A stretch of DNA of 64,000 bases, from the NCBI RefSeq assembly GCF_024707525.1, contig NZ_CP062231.1, positions 5,679,501 to 5,743,500 of the forward strand, given 5' to 3'. Source of the stretch: Rhizobium sp. TH2 (GTDB lineage: Bacteria; Pseudomonadota; Alphaproteobacteria; Rhizobiales; Rhizobiaceae). A program made the translations under genes and the position numbers. A model generated the notes under the pieces. The model was not told where the DNA came from, did not search any database, and saw only the letters and a program-made list of their open reading frames with translations. Position 1 is the stretch's first letter; each line of letters begins with the position of its first letter. Below, piece after piece: positions 1-7,880 of this stretch.

Positions 1-53
1 ACATCACGCGGCCCTCGCCAAGGCGTCGCGATCCGCTGCAATTTCCGCGCGGC

Positions 54-68
54 ATGACACAATGTCAT
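54..68. promoter_or_regulatory. Small inverted repeat, possible operator
   Basis: Perfect arms ATGACA and TGTCAT surround a 3-base spacer. The repeat lies in the 284-base stretch before the first gene, where I see no coding frame. It may be an operator for a gene leaving the window to the left, or it may be chance. Confidence 0.3.
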
Positions 69-221
69 AAGAGCCTGCGCCGGCACGGCGCATGTCAGAA
101 CGATGCAATGACTCACTCCCATTCCGTCTCGGGTTCGCCCCCGAGGCTCAAGATCGGTCCGGTTGCCCGGCGATCACTCCCACCCTCACGCTATGACGAC
201 TTGCATCGCGTGTAAAGAAAA

Positions 222-246
222 AATGAATCATGAGTCATAATTCATT
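222..246. promoter_or_regulatory. Palindromic operator of the adjacent TetR regulator
   Basis: A 25-base near-perfect palindrome with outer arms AATGAAT and ATTCATT and inner halves ATGA and TCAT, with only two mismatched positions besides the centre. It ends 38 bases before the start of the TetR gene at 285. Size and place fit a TetR autoregulatory operator, which is inference from position. Confidence 0.6.
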
Positions 247-284
247 TTATTGACATCGCGATGAGCCCCCGCTAGAGGTTCCTC

Positions 285-938
285 ATGTCAACGATCGCTG
301 AAAACCGGGGCAAGCAGGATAGCGCCCGCAGGCTCAATCGCGCGGAGAAATCCGAGGCGACCCGCAATCGGCTGTTCACGGCGGCCATCGGCATTGTCGG
401 CGAATTCGGCTATGCTGGCACGTCCGTCGCCCGGATCACCGAGCGCGCCGGCGTCGCCCAGGGCACGTTCTACAATTATTTCGAATCCCGCCAGGATCTT
501 CTAGACCAACTCCTGCCATCGATCAGCGTGACCCTGCTTGCCCATGTCAAGGAGAAGGTCGCCGAGGCCGAGGATTCTCCCGTTGCCCGCGAGCGGGCGA
601 GGATCACCGGTTTCTTCGAGTTCCTCGAACAGACACCGCATCTCTTCAAGATTCTGCACGAAGGCGAGATCCAGGCGCCCGAAGGCTTCCGCCGCCACAT
701 CGCGCTGCAGACCGTGAGTTTCGAGCGGGCGATGGAGCACGAGTTCGAACAGGGCCACCTGCCCGACATCGCGAGAGAAGAGATCCCGGCGATCTCGCAG
801 ATATTACTCGGCGCCCGCCAATGGCTCAGCACCCGGTTCTGCATCAAGGACGGCGAAGTGATTCAGCCGCCGCCGGAGGTGATCGACACCTATATGAACC
901 TCACGATCCGGGGCATTTTCTCCGGAAAATCAGCCTGA
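285..938 (+). CDS. TetR/AcrR family transcriptional regulator
   Basis: A 217-residue regulator, normal length for the family. The N-terminal helix-turn-helix is visible at residues 46-67 (TSVARITERAGVAQ, then GTFYNYF, the signature TetR recognition-helix pattern). The C-terminal ligand domain is not diagnostic of an inducer. A 25-base palindrome just upstream is the probable autoregulatory site. The gene is convergent with another TetR gene, with 4 bases between the stop codons. Its target operon is probably itself or a gene left of the window. The family call is secure; the ligand is unknown. Confidence 0.9.
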   Translation: MSTIAENRGKQDSARRLNRAEKSEATRNRLFTAAIGIVGEFGYAGTSVARITERAGVAQGTFYNYFESRQDLLDQLLPSISVTLLAHVKEKVAEAEDSPVARERARITGFFEFLEQTPHLFKILHEGEIQAPEGFRRHIALQTVSFERAMEHEFEQGHLPDIAREEIPAISQILLGARQWLSTRFCIKDGEVIQPPPEVIDTYMNLTIRGIFSGKSA

Positions 939-942
939 CACT

Positions 943-1647
943 CTAGCGATCGATCTTCCCGATCAGATAATCCAGCTTGGTCAGTACCTCTTTCATCGGC
1001 TCCGTTCGCTCCGGCTCGATAATAAGCCCCCGGTAGACCATGTCGGCGAGCTTGTCGGCCGTGTCGTTCTCGTTGAAATCGCCTTCATTGCGCAGGAAAG
1101 CCCAGGTGCGGTGCTCGATGCAGCCATAAATCAGGTCACGAACGAAGGAGGGTGACACATCGGTGCGGAACTCGCCGCGCTCGATCGCCTCCTTCACCAC
1201 CTCGGTCACCCGGTGCGTATAAGACTGGTTGAGATGAAAGAGCTTGGAATTGCGGTATTCTGGATCGAGCCTGAGTTCCTGCAGCACCAGCCGGGCCAGC
1301 GCCGGCTCGCGCTTGATCGACAGCAGGTGGTGATAGATGATGAAGCGCAGCTTGTTCCAGGTGCCCTTGATGCTGGCAAGCTGCTCGTCGTCCCGCAGCA
1401 GCGTCTCCTCGTACCAGTTCTCGACGACCCGGATCAGCAGATCGCGCTTGTTCTGGAAGAAGCGGTAGATGCTGCCCTCGACGACACCAGCCTTGAGCGC
1501 GATGTCGGTGATCGAGGCATCGGCATAGCCGTTCTCCGAGAACACCTGCCGGGCGGCGGCCATGATATCCTCGATGCGGCGCGTTGCGGGCAGCCGGTTG
1601 ACCTGACGCCTGACCCGCCTCTGGCCACTCACCTCTAGTTTTGCCAT
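943..1647 (-). CDS. TetR/AcrR family transcriptional regulator
   Basis: A 234-residue TetR protein with the helix-turn-helix near residues 45-64 (ASITDIALKAGVVEGSIYRF). A basic N-terminal tail rich in Arg precedes the domain. The body contains a long helical C-terminal domain of the kind that binds a small ligand. It faces the TetR gene at 285 tail to tail. In the 136 bases upstream I could not find a convincing palindrome, so its operator is undefined. No pathway gene is adjacent that would reveal the inducer. The ATG at 1647 is preferred because it places the basic tail and domain as in relatives. Confidence 0.88.
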   Translation of the reverse strand: MAKLEVSGQRRVRRQVNRLPATRRIEDIMAAARQVFSENGYADASITDIALKAGVVEGSIYRFFQNKRDLLIRVVENWYEETLLRDDEQLASIKGTWNKLRFIIYHHLLSIKREPALARLVLQELRLDPEYRNSKLFHLNQSYTHRVTEVVKEAIERGEFRTDVSPSFVRDLIYGCIEHRTWAFLRNEGDFNENDTADKLADMVYRGLIIEPERTEPMKEVLTKLDYLIGKIDR

Positions 1648-1750
1648 TCCCCAAGCGCCCCGATCATTCCGCGGAAACCCGCCGCTTACGTCTCTCCATA
1701 TTGAACAGTCAAGCGATGAGTTTCAACTGGCGCCTTCACATTGGCGGGAT

Positions 1751-1776
1751 GGCGGCCGAGTCGTGCCCCGGCCGCC
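1751..1776. terminator. Hairpin downstream of the repeat-protein gene
   Basis: Arms GGCGGCCG and CGGCCGCC form a strong 8-bp stem with a 10-base loop, 8 bases past the stop codon of the leftward gene at 1784-2365. The T-rich side (ATATTTT) follows the stem only on the + strand, so intrinsic termination of the leftward gene is not certain. Confidence 0.4.
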
Positions 1777-1783
1777 ATATTTT

Positions 1784-2365
1784 CTAACGAGATGCCGACA
1801 TCCGCAGCAGCTTGCAGAGATTGACCAACGCCGGGTCGTAGCCGTCCGAACTCACCGAGTTGCAGCGCCTCATCAGGGATTTCTTCTCATGGCTCGACAT
1901 GGCGTTGAACGCCTGCCGCTGAGCGCTCGTCAGGGCGCGATCGGGCCTCGCATTGTCATCTCCATCGGTGACGTTGGAGGTGGGCCGGATATTGCTGTCG
2001 TCGTCCTCAGGAAGGCCGAGACCGACATCCACATTGGCATTCATCCCGTCGTCGCTACCGATGGAGGTATCCACGTCGGCGGTGATGCTATCGTCGCCAC
2101 CGATCGAGACATCGACATCGCCGGTGATGCCATTATTGGAGCCGACGTCGACATCAGCGTTAGCGTCGATACCCTTACTGTCCCCAACAGAAACATCGAC
2201 ATCGGCATCCAGACCGTTCTTCACGCCGAGACCGACATCGGCGTTGATACCCTGGTCTCCACCAATGGAAACTCCGACGCCAAGGCCCTTGTCTTTCGCC
2301 GATACTTGTCCGGCGGCGAGTAGAACACACGACGCCATCAACAACACATGTACTGAGTTACGCAT
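1784..2365 (-). CDS. Secreted protein with tandem 12-14-residue repeats
   Basis: A 193-residue protein of unknown function. Residues 1-23 form a signal peptide ending VSA. Residues 28-108 consist of six to seven tandem units with the pattern G-[ILM]-[NDT]-[AG]-[DN]-V-[DG]-x-[SG]-[ILV]-G, for example GINADVGLGV, GLDADVDVSVG and GITGDVDVSIGG. Alternating Val/Asp with Gly turns resembles a beta-solenoid, and the Asp/Asn spacing could bind calcium. The C-terminal 50 residues are helical and basic, with two cysteines. The gene stands alone and ends at a strong hairpin. Secretion and repeats are seen; fold and calcium binding are inference. Confidence 0.8.
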   Translation of the reverse strand: MRNSVHVLLMASCVLLAAGQVSAKDKGLGVGVSIGGDQGINADVGLGVKNGLDADVDVSVGDSKGIDANADVDVGSNNGITGDVDVSIGGDDSITADVDTSIGSDDGMNANVDVGLGLPEDDDSNIRPTSNVTDGDDNARPDRALTSAQRQAFNAMSSHEKKSLMRRCNSVSSDGYDPALVNLCKLLRMSASR

Positions 2366-2527
2366 GACTGAAGTCCTTTCGTTTATTCGCCAAGGCTAAA
2401 ATAAGAAAAGCGCCAATACGTTGCATCCAAGCATGCCGCATATGACATCACGACTAACGAGAGATTTACTGACGGCGCGCCCGGCGCCCTGTTTCGGAGC
2501 AATCGGAGTCAGCTTGTGTCGGCGGAA

Positions 2528-3370
2528 CTACATCGCGCTGAAATGCCGGATCATGCGTTCGGCGTCCGGTGCCACACTCGTGAAGAGCTCGAATGCGCCG
2601 ACTGCCTGGAACACGGCCATGCCGCCGCCATTGAGAATGCGGCATCCGCGCGCAGCCGCGGCGGCAAGCAGTTCCGTTTCAAGCGGGAAATAGATGATCT
2701 CGGCGACCCAGAGCCTCGCTGACAGGAGACCGGGATCGAACGGCGTTCCGGGGTGTGAGGCCATGCCGATCGGCGTCGCCTGCACAACGCCGCTGGCGTT
2801 CGCCAAGGCTGCATCGAGGTCTTTGCCGGCTGCGAAAACGCAATCCTGGTGGACAGGAGCCAACCGGTCCATCACGGCCGACACACGCGCCGGATCGACG
2901 TCGAATATAGTAACCTTGGCTGTGCCCATGCGGGCCAGCGCATGCGCCACCGCAACCCCGGCGCCGCCGGCGCCGATGAGCACAGCGTGGCTCAGGTCGG
3001 CACCCGGCAGACCTCGGCGGAAGCTCTCCTGAAAGCCCCACCAATCTGTGTTATGCCCCTGACGCTTGCCGTTCTTGAAAGTAATCGTGTTGATCGATTG
3101 CAGCACGGCCGCATCGTCGGAGAGCTCGTCCACATGGGCGATTGCCGCCTGCTTGCAGGGATGGGTGATGTTGAGGCCGGCGACGCCTTGTGCTTCCGCC
3201 CCGGCTATCAGGGTGCCAAGCGCCTCAGGACCGACGCCGAGCACGTCGAGGTCGATAAGGTCATAGCGATAATCGATGCCGTGCTGGCGGCCTTCCTCCA
3301 TATGCAGCGCGGGCGTGCGGGACAGGCCGATGCCGCTCCCGATCAAGCCCGCGCGGACCACGCGCGTCAT
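2528..3370 (-). CDS. Quinate/shikimate dehydrogenase (AroE superfamily, catabolic type)
   Basis: About 280 residues. It carries the shikimate-dehydrogenase substrate site NITHPCKQ (catalytic Lys near 73) and NTDWWGF (catalytic Asp near 109), the Rossmann loop GAGGAGVAVAHAL, and the C-terminal GMAVFQAVGAF helix. After the second Rossmann strand it reads IFDVDPARV: an acidic residue replaces the NRT motif that binds NADP in biosynthetic AroE, which argues for NAD and a degradative role. It would oxidise quinate to 3-dehydroquinate or shikimate to 3-dehydroshikimate. It follows the TetR and quiC genes on the same strand but has its own promoter with operator. A TTG at 3391 close to a GGTGGAG is an alternative start. 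Confidence 0.87.
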   Translation of the reverse strand: MTRVVRAGLIGSGIGLSRTPALHMEEGRQHGIDYRYDLIDLDVLGVGPEALGTLIAGAEAQGVAGLNITHPCKQAAIAHVDELSDDAAVLQSINTITFKNGKRQGHNTDWWGFQESFRRGLPGADLSHAVLIGAGGAGVAVAHALARMGTAKVTIFDVDPARVSAVMDRLAPVHQDCVFAAGKDLDAALANASGVVQATPIGMASHPGTPFDPGLLSARLWVAEIIYFPLETELLAAAAARGCRILNGGGMAVFQAVGAFELFTSVAPDAERMIRHFSAM

Positions 3371-3454
3371 TGTTTTCGCAGATGACTGCAAAGCTCCACC
3401 CGGTTCCAGTCATTTGAATGGCGCCGGCAACACTATGTCCACCGACGCTTTCAA

Positions 3455-3481
3455 AATGTACGAACTGGTTCGTAATGTCAA
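3455..3481 (-). promoter_or_regulatory. Promoter with embedded TetR operator before the dehydrogenase gene
   Basis: On the minus strand TTGACA (3481-3476) is followed by TACATT (3460-3455). The spacer holds the perfect palindrome TACGAAC-N2-GTTCGTA (3459-3474). Nearly the same operator, 13 of 16 bases, sits in the quiC-dctP promoter region at 6162-6177. A repressor bound here would block RNA polymerase. Confidence 0.7.
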
Positions 3482-3502
3482 TTAGCTGATCAAGGAGCCA
3501 GC

Positions 3503-4150
3503 CTAACCGCCGGACTTGAGGTAGGAGAGGACCATGTCTGAAATGATCAGCCTGTGCCGCGCCTTGAGCGTGCCTTCCATCAGGTCGCGGCTGAAGATGG
3601 CTCCGAATGTGTGACGGTTCGAGACGCGGAAGAAGCAGAGCGCCGAGATCATCTGGTGCAAGTCCACGGGATCGATGCGCCGCCGGAAAGCGCCGTCATG
3701 ATAGCCGCGTTCGAGGATAGCAGACAGGATCGCAATGATCCCGGAATTGGCCCGCTGCAGGACATCGGTATTCTTCAGGTGTTCAGCGCGATGGATGTTC
3801 TCGATGCTGACGAGCTGGATGAAATCGGGATTGGCATCGTCGTGGTCGAAAGTCGAACCAACAAGCGTCCGCATCGCATCCTCGGGGGAGAGATCCTCGA
3901 GCTTGAGCCGCGTCTCCAGCGAGCGGATCTTCTGGTAGGCACGTTCGAGGACGGCCAGATAGAGGCCTTCCTTGCTGCCGAAATAGTAATAGATCATCCG
4001 CTTCGAGGTCTTGGTCCGCTCGGCGATCTGGTCGACACGCGCGCCCGAGAAGCCCGAATTGACGAACTCTTCCGTCGCCACCGCGATGATGTTCTCCTTC
4101 GTGCCGTCGGGATCGTTCTTCCGCGCGACGCGTGTTTCGGCAGTCTGCAT
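3503..4150 (-). CDS. TetR family regulator of the quinate/shikimate locus
   Basis: About 215 residues from the ATG at 4150, which has GGAA just before it; an ATG at 4195 would add 15 residues. The helix-turn-helix reads ARVDQIAERTKTSKRMIYYY. The C-terminal domain contains FDHDDANPDFIQLVSIEN, like regulators of aromatic-acid catabolism. It sits between quiC (18 bases from the quiC stop to the upstream ATG) and the dehydrogenase gene on the same strand. Matching palindromes in both promoter regions of the locus make it the likely repressor of the whole regulon, with shikimate, quinate or a dehydro product as inducer. That assignment is inference. Confidence 0.85.
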   Translation of the reverse strand: MQTAETRVARKNDPDGTKENIIAVATEEFVNSGFSGARVDQIAERTKTSKRMIYYYFGSKEGLYLAVLERAYQKIRSLETRLKLEDLSPEDAMRTLVGSTFDHDDANPDFIQLVSIENIHRAEHLKNTDVLQRANSGIIAILSAILERGYHDGAFRRRIDPVDLHQMISALCFFRVSNRHTFGAIFSRDLMEGTLKARHRLIISDMVLSYLKSGG

Positions 4151-4213
4151 TTCCAGGACCTTTTCCCATCCGTTCCGTTTCAGGGCGTAAGCCAAATATC
4201 CGATATCGGCAAG

Positions 4214-6103
4214 TCAACCCGCCGGCACGCCTTCCGGCCGGATATAGCGCTTTTGCGCCGCGATGCGGAAGATCGCGTTCGGCGCGCCATAACCGCGATA
4301 GCCCCGGCGCTCGACGATCTCGAAGAAGAAGCCTTCACCATAGACCGGGCTGTAGAGCTGGAAATATTCGCCATGCTCGTCGCGATCGTAGAGGATATTG
4401 GCGGCACACAGACGCTCGGCGAAATCGGGTTCCAGCCCGAAGCGGGCCTCGACGTCATCGTAGTAGTTGCGGGTGATGTGAAGCGGCGTGAAGCCGTTGG
4501 TGGCAAGGCTCTCCGCTGTCCGAAAGATGTCCGGCGTCGAGAAGGCCACGTGCTGGATCGAGGAACCGAAGCTTTCGGCGAGAAAGTGGCCCGCCAGCGT
4601 CTTGCGATTCTCCGCACCGTTGAGCGTCACGCGGAACGAGCCATTGCCGTTTTCGACGACCTGGCTGCGGACGATGCCCGAGGGGTCGATGATGTCGACA
4701 ACAGGCGTCTTCCTGACATCGAGCAGCGAATTGTAGAACAGGACGGTCGTCAGCAGATCGTCGTAACTCACGGTTTGCGCGATATGGTCGATGTGCTCGA
4801 GCCCGGCGGATTTGACCGGGCCATCGTCCTCGATAGCCGAGAACTCCCGCGTCCAGACCGATGCGAGCGGCGTGCTGGCATCGAGAAAATAGCAGATCCC
4901 ACCGCCGGGACCATGGATCGCCGGTATCGTCGTCTCCCCCTCCGGCACCGGCTGCATGAAGCGCTCCGAGCCGAGTGCGGCGGCGCGATCCACGGCATCG
5001 GCCGCATTCTCGACCTCCAGCCCGAAGGCATAGGCGGATGTGCCGTGAAGATGGAAGGCGGCACTGGCAAAGCCCTTGTCTTCGCTATTGACCACCAGCC
5101 TGATCTCGCCCTGTTGGTAGAGATCGACCTTCTTCGACTTGTGCCGGCCAGACCTGCGGAACCCGAGCGTGTGGAGCATCTCGATGAGTTCCGGGCTTTC
5201 CGACATGTCGGCGGTGAATTCCACGAAGGCGACGCCTTTCACCACCACTCGGTCGGGCATGTCAGGAACGGTCAGCGCTATGTCCGGTTCGGCGCGCTTG
5301 ACCTGGTCGCCAAGATGGATCAGCGAGCGCCTGCCATCGCCAGCAATCGCGCGGGTCGAACCGCCGCGGAACTGGTCGTTGAAGATTTCGAGCGAGAGGT
5401 AGCCATCGTAACCGGTGGCGGCGACCGCGCGGGTGAACCCGGTCACGTCAAGGTCGCCCTCGCCGGGCATGTTGCGGAAATGGCGGCTCCAATAGAGCAG
5501 GTCCATGTCGATCAGCGGCGCATCGGCCAACTGGACGATGAAGATCTTCTCCTTCGGGATCGATCTGATCGAATTGACCTCGATCTTGCGGGCGAGCGTG
5601 TGGAAACTGTCGAGAATCAGGCCGACATTCGGATGGTCGGCGCGGCGGACGATCTCCCAGGCATCCCGGTGGTCGCTGATGTGCCGGCCCCAGGCAAGCG
5701 CCTCGTAGCCGACGCGCAAGCCACGCTTTGCAGCCCGCTCGCCCAGTTCATGGAAATCGGCTGCTGCCCGGTCCAGTCCGCCGAGCGAGACCGGCGAGAC
5801 ATTGGAGCAGACGAGCACGAGGTCTGCTCCCAGCTCCTGCATCACGTCGAATTTGCGCTCGGCCCGATCAAAGGTCCGCCCGCGCTGTGGTTCGGGCATG
5901 CCTTCGAAATCACGGAACGGCTGGAAGAGCGTGATCTCCAGGCCGTGATCCCGGACCATCCGGCCGACGTCGCTCGGCGAGCTGTCGGAGGCGAGCAGGT
6001 CGTTCTCGAAGATCTCCACGCCGTCGAACCCCGCCTCCGCGATGGCGCGCAGCTTGGCGTCCAGTTCGCCGCTCATCGTCACGGTCGCGATCGAGGTTTT
6101 CAT
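4214..6103 (-). CDS. quiC: 3-dehydroshikimate dehydratase, two-domain (QuiC type)
   Basis: A 629-residue fusion. Residues 1 to about 275 are a sugar-phosphate-isomerase-like TIM barrel with metal-ligand motifs YEALAWG, LILDSFH and LSLEIFND. This half converts 3-dehydroshikimate to protocatechuate. Residues from about 285 are a 4-hydroxyphenylpyruvate-dioxygenase-like vicinal-oxygen-chelate domain with its His-His-Glu set in GLEHIDHIA, SSIQHVAFS and FFFEIVERRG. The same fusion is known as the bacterial QuiC dehydratase, where the second domain's role is unsettled. Start ATG has a strong AAGGAGGATGGG. It diverges from the TRAP transporter genes and shares their regulatory region. Confidence 0.9.
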   Translation of the reverse strand: MKTSIATVTMSGELDAKLRAIAEAGFDGVEIFENDLLASDSSPSDVGRMVRDHGLEITLFQPFRDFEGMPEPQRGRTFDRAERKFDVMQELGADLVLVCSNVSPVSLGGLDRAAADFHELGERAAKRGLRVGYEALAWGRHISDHRDAWEIVRRADHPNVGLILDSFHTLARKIEVNSIRSIPKEKIFIVQLADAPLIDMDLLYWSRHFRNMPGEGDLDVTGFTRAVAATGYDGYLSLEIFNDQFRGGSTRAIAGDGRRSLIHLGDQVKRAEPDIALTVPDMPDRVVVKGVAFVEFTADMSESPELIEMLHTLGFRRSGRHKSKKVDLYQQGEIRLVVNSEDKGFASAAFHLHGTSAYAFGLEVENAADAVDRAAALGSERFMQPVPEGETTIPAIHGPGGGICYFLDASTPLASVWTREFSAIEDDGPVKSAGLEHIDHIAQTVSYDDLLTTVLFYNSLLDVRKTPVVDIIDPSGIVRSQVVENGNGSFRVTLNGAENRKTLAGHFLAESFGSSIQHVAFSTPDIFRTAESLATNGFTPLHITRNYYDDVEARFGLEPDFAERLCAANILYDRDEHGEYFQLYSPVYGEGFFFEIVERRGYRGYGAPNAIFRIAAQKRYIRPEGVPAG

Positions 6104-6153
6104 CCCATCCTCCTTCTGTCGCAGGTGTCAACAGGGGCTCCTCAGAACCACCG

Positions 6154-6181
6154 TTGACATAAACGAACTATTTCGTACAAT
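6154..6181 (+). promoter_or_regulatory. Promoter and TetR operator between quiC and dctP
   Basis: TTGACA (6154-6159) and TACAAT (6176-6181) are spaced by 16 bases. The spacer contains AACGAACTATTTCGTA (6162-6177), a diverged copy of the operator before the dehydrogenase gene. The ATG of dctP is 65 bases downstream. The site lies in the 142-base gap between divergent quiC and dctP and could control both. Confidence 0.7.
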
Positions 6182-6245
6182 ATTTTTCAGTCGCGGAGGA
6201 GCGATAATTTTGGCACCATGAACCATGGTGCAAGGAGGAGGAAAC

Positions 6246-7229
6246 ATGACAATCGACCTGACCCGTCGTCATTTCGTCGGAGGCGCCATCGCCGCCTCTG
6301 TTTTGCCGCTGCCCGCATTCGCGCAGGACAAGCCTGTGCTCAAGTTCTCGGCCGTCTTCTCGGAACAGGATATCCGCGCCGAGATGACCAAGATGTTCGC
6401 CAAGGAGATCGAGGGCGCGTTCAAGCTCGAGCCCTATTACGGCGGCAACCTCTTCAAGCAGGGCACGGAGCTTGTCGCACTTCAGCGCGGCAATCTGCAG
6501 ATGGGCAATATCGCGCCGCAGGATTTCGCCAAGCAGATCCCGGAATGGTCGGTGCTGAGTTCGGCCTATCTCTTCCGCGATGCCGCCCATGTGCAGAAAT
6601 TCTTCGCCAGCGACCTCGGCGCCGAATACAAGAAGATGGTCGAGGACCAGCTCTCCGTCCGCATTCTCGGCCCGACCTATTTCGGTTCGCGCCAGGTGGG
6701 TCTCAAGCCCGACAAGAAGATCACCACGCCGGCCGACATGGCGGGCATCAAGCTGCGCATGCCGGGTGGTGACGCCTGGCAGTTCCTCGGCACCGCTCTC
6801 GGCGCCAACCCGACGGCCATGGCCTATGCCGAGGTCTATACCGGCCTGCAGACCGGCGCGATCGACGGGCAGGACAATCCGCTGCCCAACGTCAAGAACA
6901 TGAAGTTCTACGAGGTCATGTCGCAGATCGTGCTCACCTCGCACCTGATCGGCTACGACCTGCTCACGGTATCCAGCAAGGTCTGGGGCGAAATGAGCCC
7001 GGAACAGCAGACCGCATTCCAGGCCGCCGCCGACAAGGCGATGACCTGGAGCCAGGGCGAGCATATCAAGCAGGAAGGCACGCTGATCGAAGAGTTCAAG
7101 AAGGCTGGCCTCAACATCTACGAACCCGATGTCGCTGCCTTCCGGACATTTGCGCGCGAAAAATATGCCGGCTCCGAACTGTCCAAATCCTGGGCGCCCG
7201 GTATCATCGAGAAGGTCGAAGCACTCTAG
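6246..7229 (+). CDS. dctP: TRAP transporter solute-binding protein (DctP family)
   Basis: A 327-residue periplasmic binding protein. The N-terminus TRRHFVGGAIAASVLP is a twin-arginine-like signal ending at AFAQ. The body follows DctP, including the loop with the conserved carboxylate-binding Arg in GIKLRMPGGD and YAEVYTGLQTGAIDGQDNP. It captures a carboxylate and hands it to the DctQM permease. Start chosen at the ATG after AGGAGGAGG. Placement beside quiC, the dehydrogenase and dehydroquinase points to quinate, shikimate or dehydroshikimate as substrate; this is inference from context. A strong hairpin separates it from dctQ. Confidence 0.92.
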   Translation: MTIDLTRRHFVGGAIAASVLPLPAFAQDKPVLKFSAVFSEQDIRAEMTKMFAKEIEGAFKLEPYYGGNLFKQGTELVALQRGNLQMGNIAPQDFAKQIPEWSVLSSAYLFRDAAHVQKFFASDLGAEYKKMVEDQLSVRILGPTYFGSRQVGLKPDKKITTPADMAGIKLRMPGGDAWQFLGTALGANPTAMAYAEVYTGLQTGAIDGQDNPLPNVKNMKFYEVMSQIVLTSHLIGYDLLTVSSKVWGEMSPEQQTAFQAAADKAMTWSQGEHIKQEGTLIEEFKKAGLNIYEPDVAAFRTFAREKYAGSELSKSWAPGIIEKVEAL

Positions 7230-7300
7230 CTTCTTGTATTGCGCAATTCCGGTCGGAAAACCGCGATACACTTTTCCTGGAATTGCTTGACCTGCTCGAC

Positions 7301-7332
7301 GCGAATGCGGCATCGGCGGATGCCGCATTCGC
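7301..7332 (+). other. 14-bp stem hairpin between dctP and dctQ
   Basis: GCGAATGCGGCATC and its exact reverse complement enclose a 4-base loop GGCG. No T-run follows, so it is probably not a plain terminator. In transport operons such a stem usually protects the upstream message or attenuates, giving more binding protein than permease. That role is inferred. Confidence 0.75.
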
Positions 7333-7355
7333 AAATCTGGAACGGGACGATCTTT

Positions 7356-7880
7356 ATGAACTGGCTTACGAAATACGCGGCCCAAGGCGCGTGGCTGCGG
7401 CGGCGGGCGGAGAATGTTCTCGCCATGCTTCTCCTGCTGATGTTCGCGGCCTTCATGCTGCAGATCGTCTTCCGCTATGTGCTCAAGTGGCCGATCGGCT
7501 GGACCAATGAGATCAGTGTCGCGCTGTGGATCTGGATCGTGCTGTTCGGCGCCGCCTTCGTGGTGCGCGAAAGCGAGGAAATTCGCTTCGACCTGTTCTG
7601 GGCCGGCGCCAGCGACAGGGCACGGCGGGTGATGGTCGTCCTCATGGCGGTGGCGCTGATTTCGTTGTTTGCGCTCTCGCTGCCGGCGGTCGTGGATTAC
7701 ATCATGTTCATGAAGGTCGAGAAGACGGCTTATCTCAAGATCCGCTTCGATTATCTCTATGCGATCTACGTCGTCTTCGTGCTGGCAATGATCGTCCGCT
7801 ACATCTGGCTTGGCATCCAGGCGATCCGCGGCAAGGCGCCCGAAGCCTATGATCCCACCAAGGCGGGCTCCGGCGTATGA
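7356..7880 (+). CDS. dctQ: TRAP transporter small permease (DctQ family)
   Basis: A 174-residue inner-membrane protein with four predicted membrane helices, beginning MNWLTKYAAQ. The frame remains open 39 codons upstream, but that stretch covers the intergenic hairpin and reads as non-membrane noise, so the ATG at 7356 is preferred. The family motif WTNEISVALWIWIVLFGAA lies in the second helix. DctQ pairs with DctM and is needed for Na+-coupled uptake of the ligand brought by DctP. Its stop overlaps the dctM start by 4 bases, which suggests coupled translation. Confidence 0.9.
   Translation: MNWLTKYAAQGAWLRRRAENVLAMLLLLMFAAFMLQIVFRYVLKWPIGWTNEISVALWIWIVLFGAAFVVRESEEIRFDLFWAGASDRARRVMVVLMAVALISLFALSLPAVVDYIMFMKVEKTAYLKIRFDYLYAIYVVFVLAMIVRYIWLGIQAIRGKAPEAYDPTKAGSGV

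Noticed and set aside
3554..6157. Very long open frame opposite the TetR and quiC genes
   Set aside because: It is antisense to two genes with clear family motifs. High GC removes stop codons on the opposite strand; the translation has no motif or good start site.
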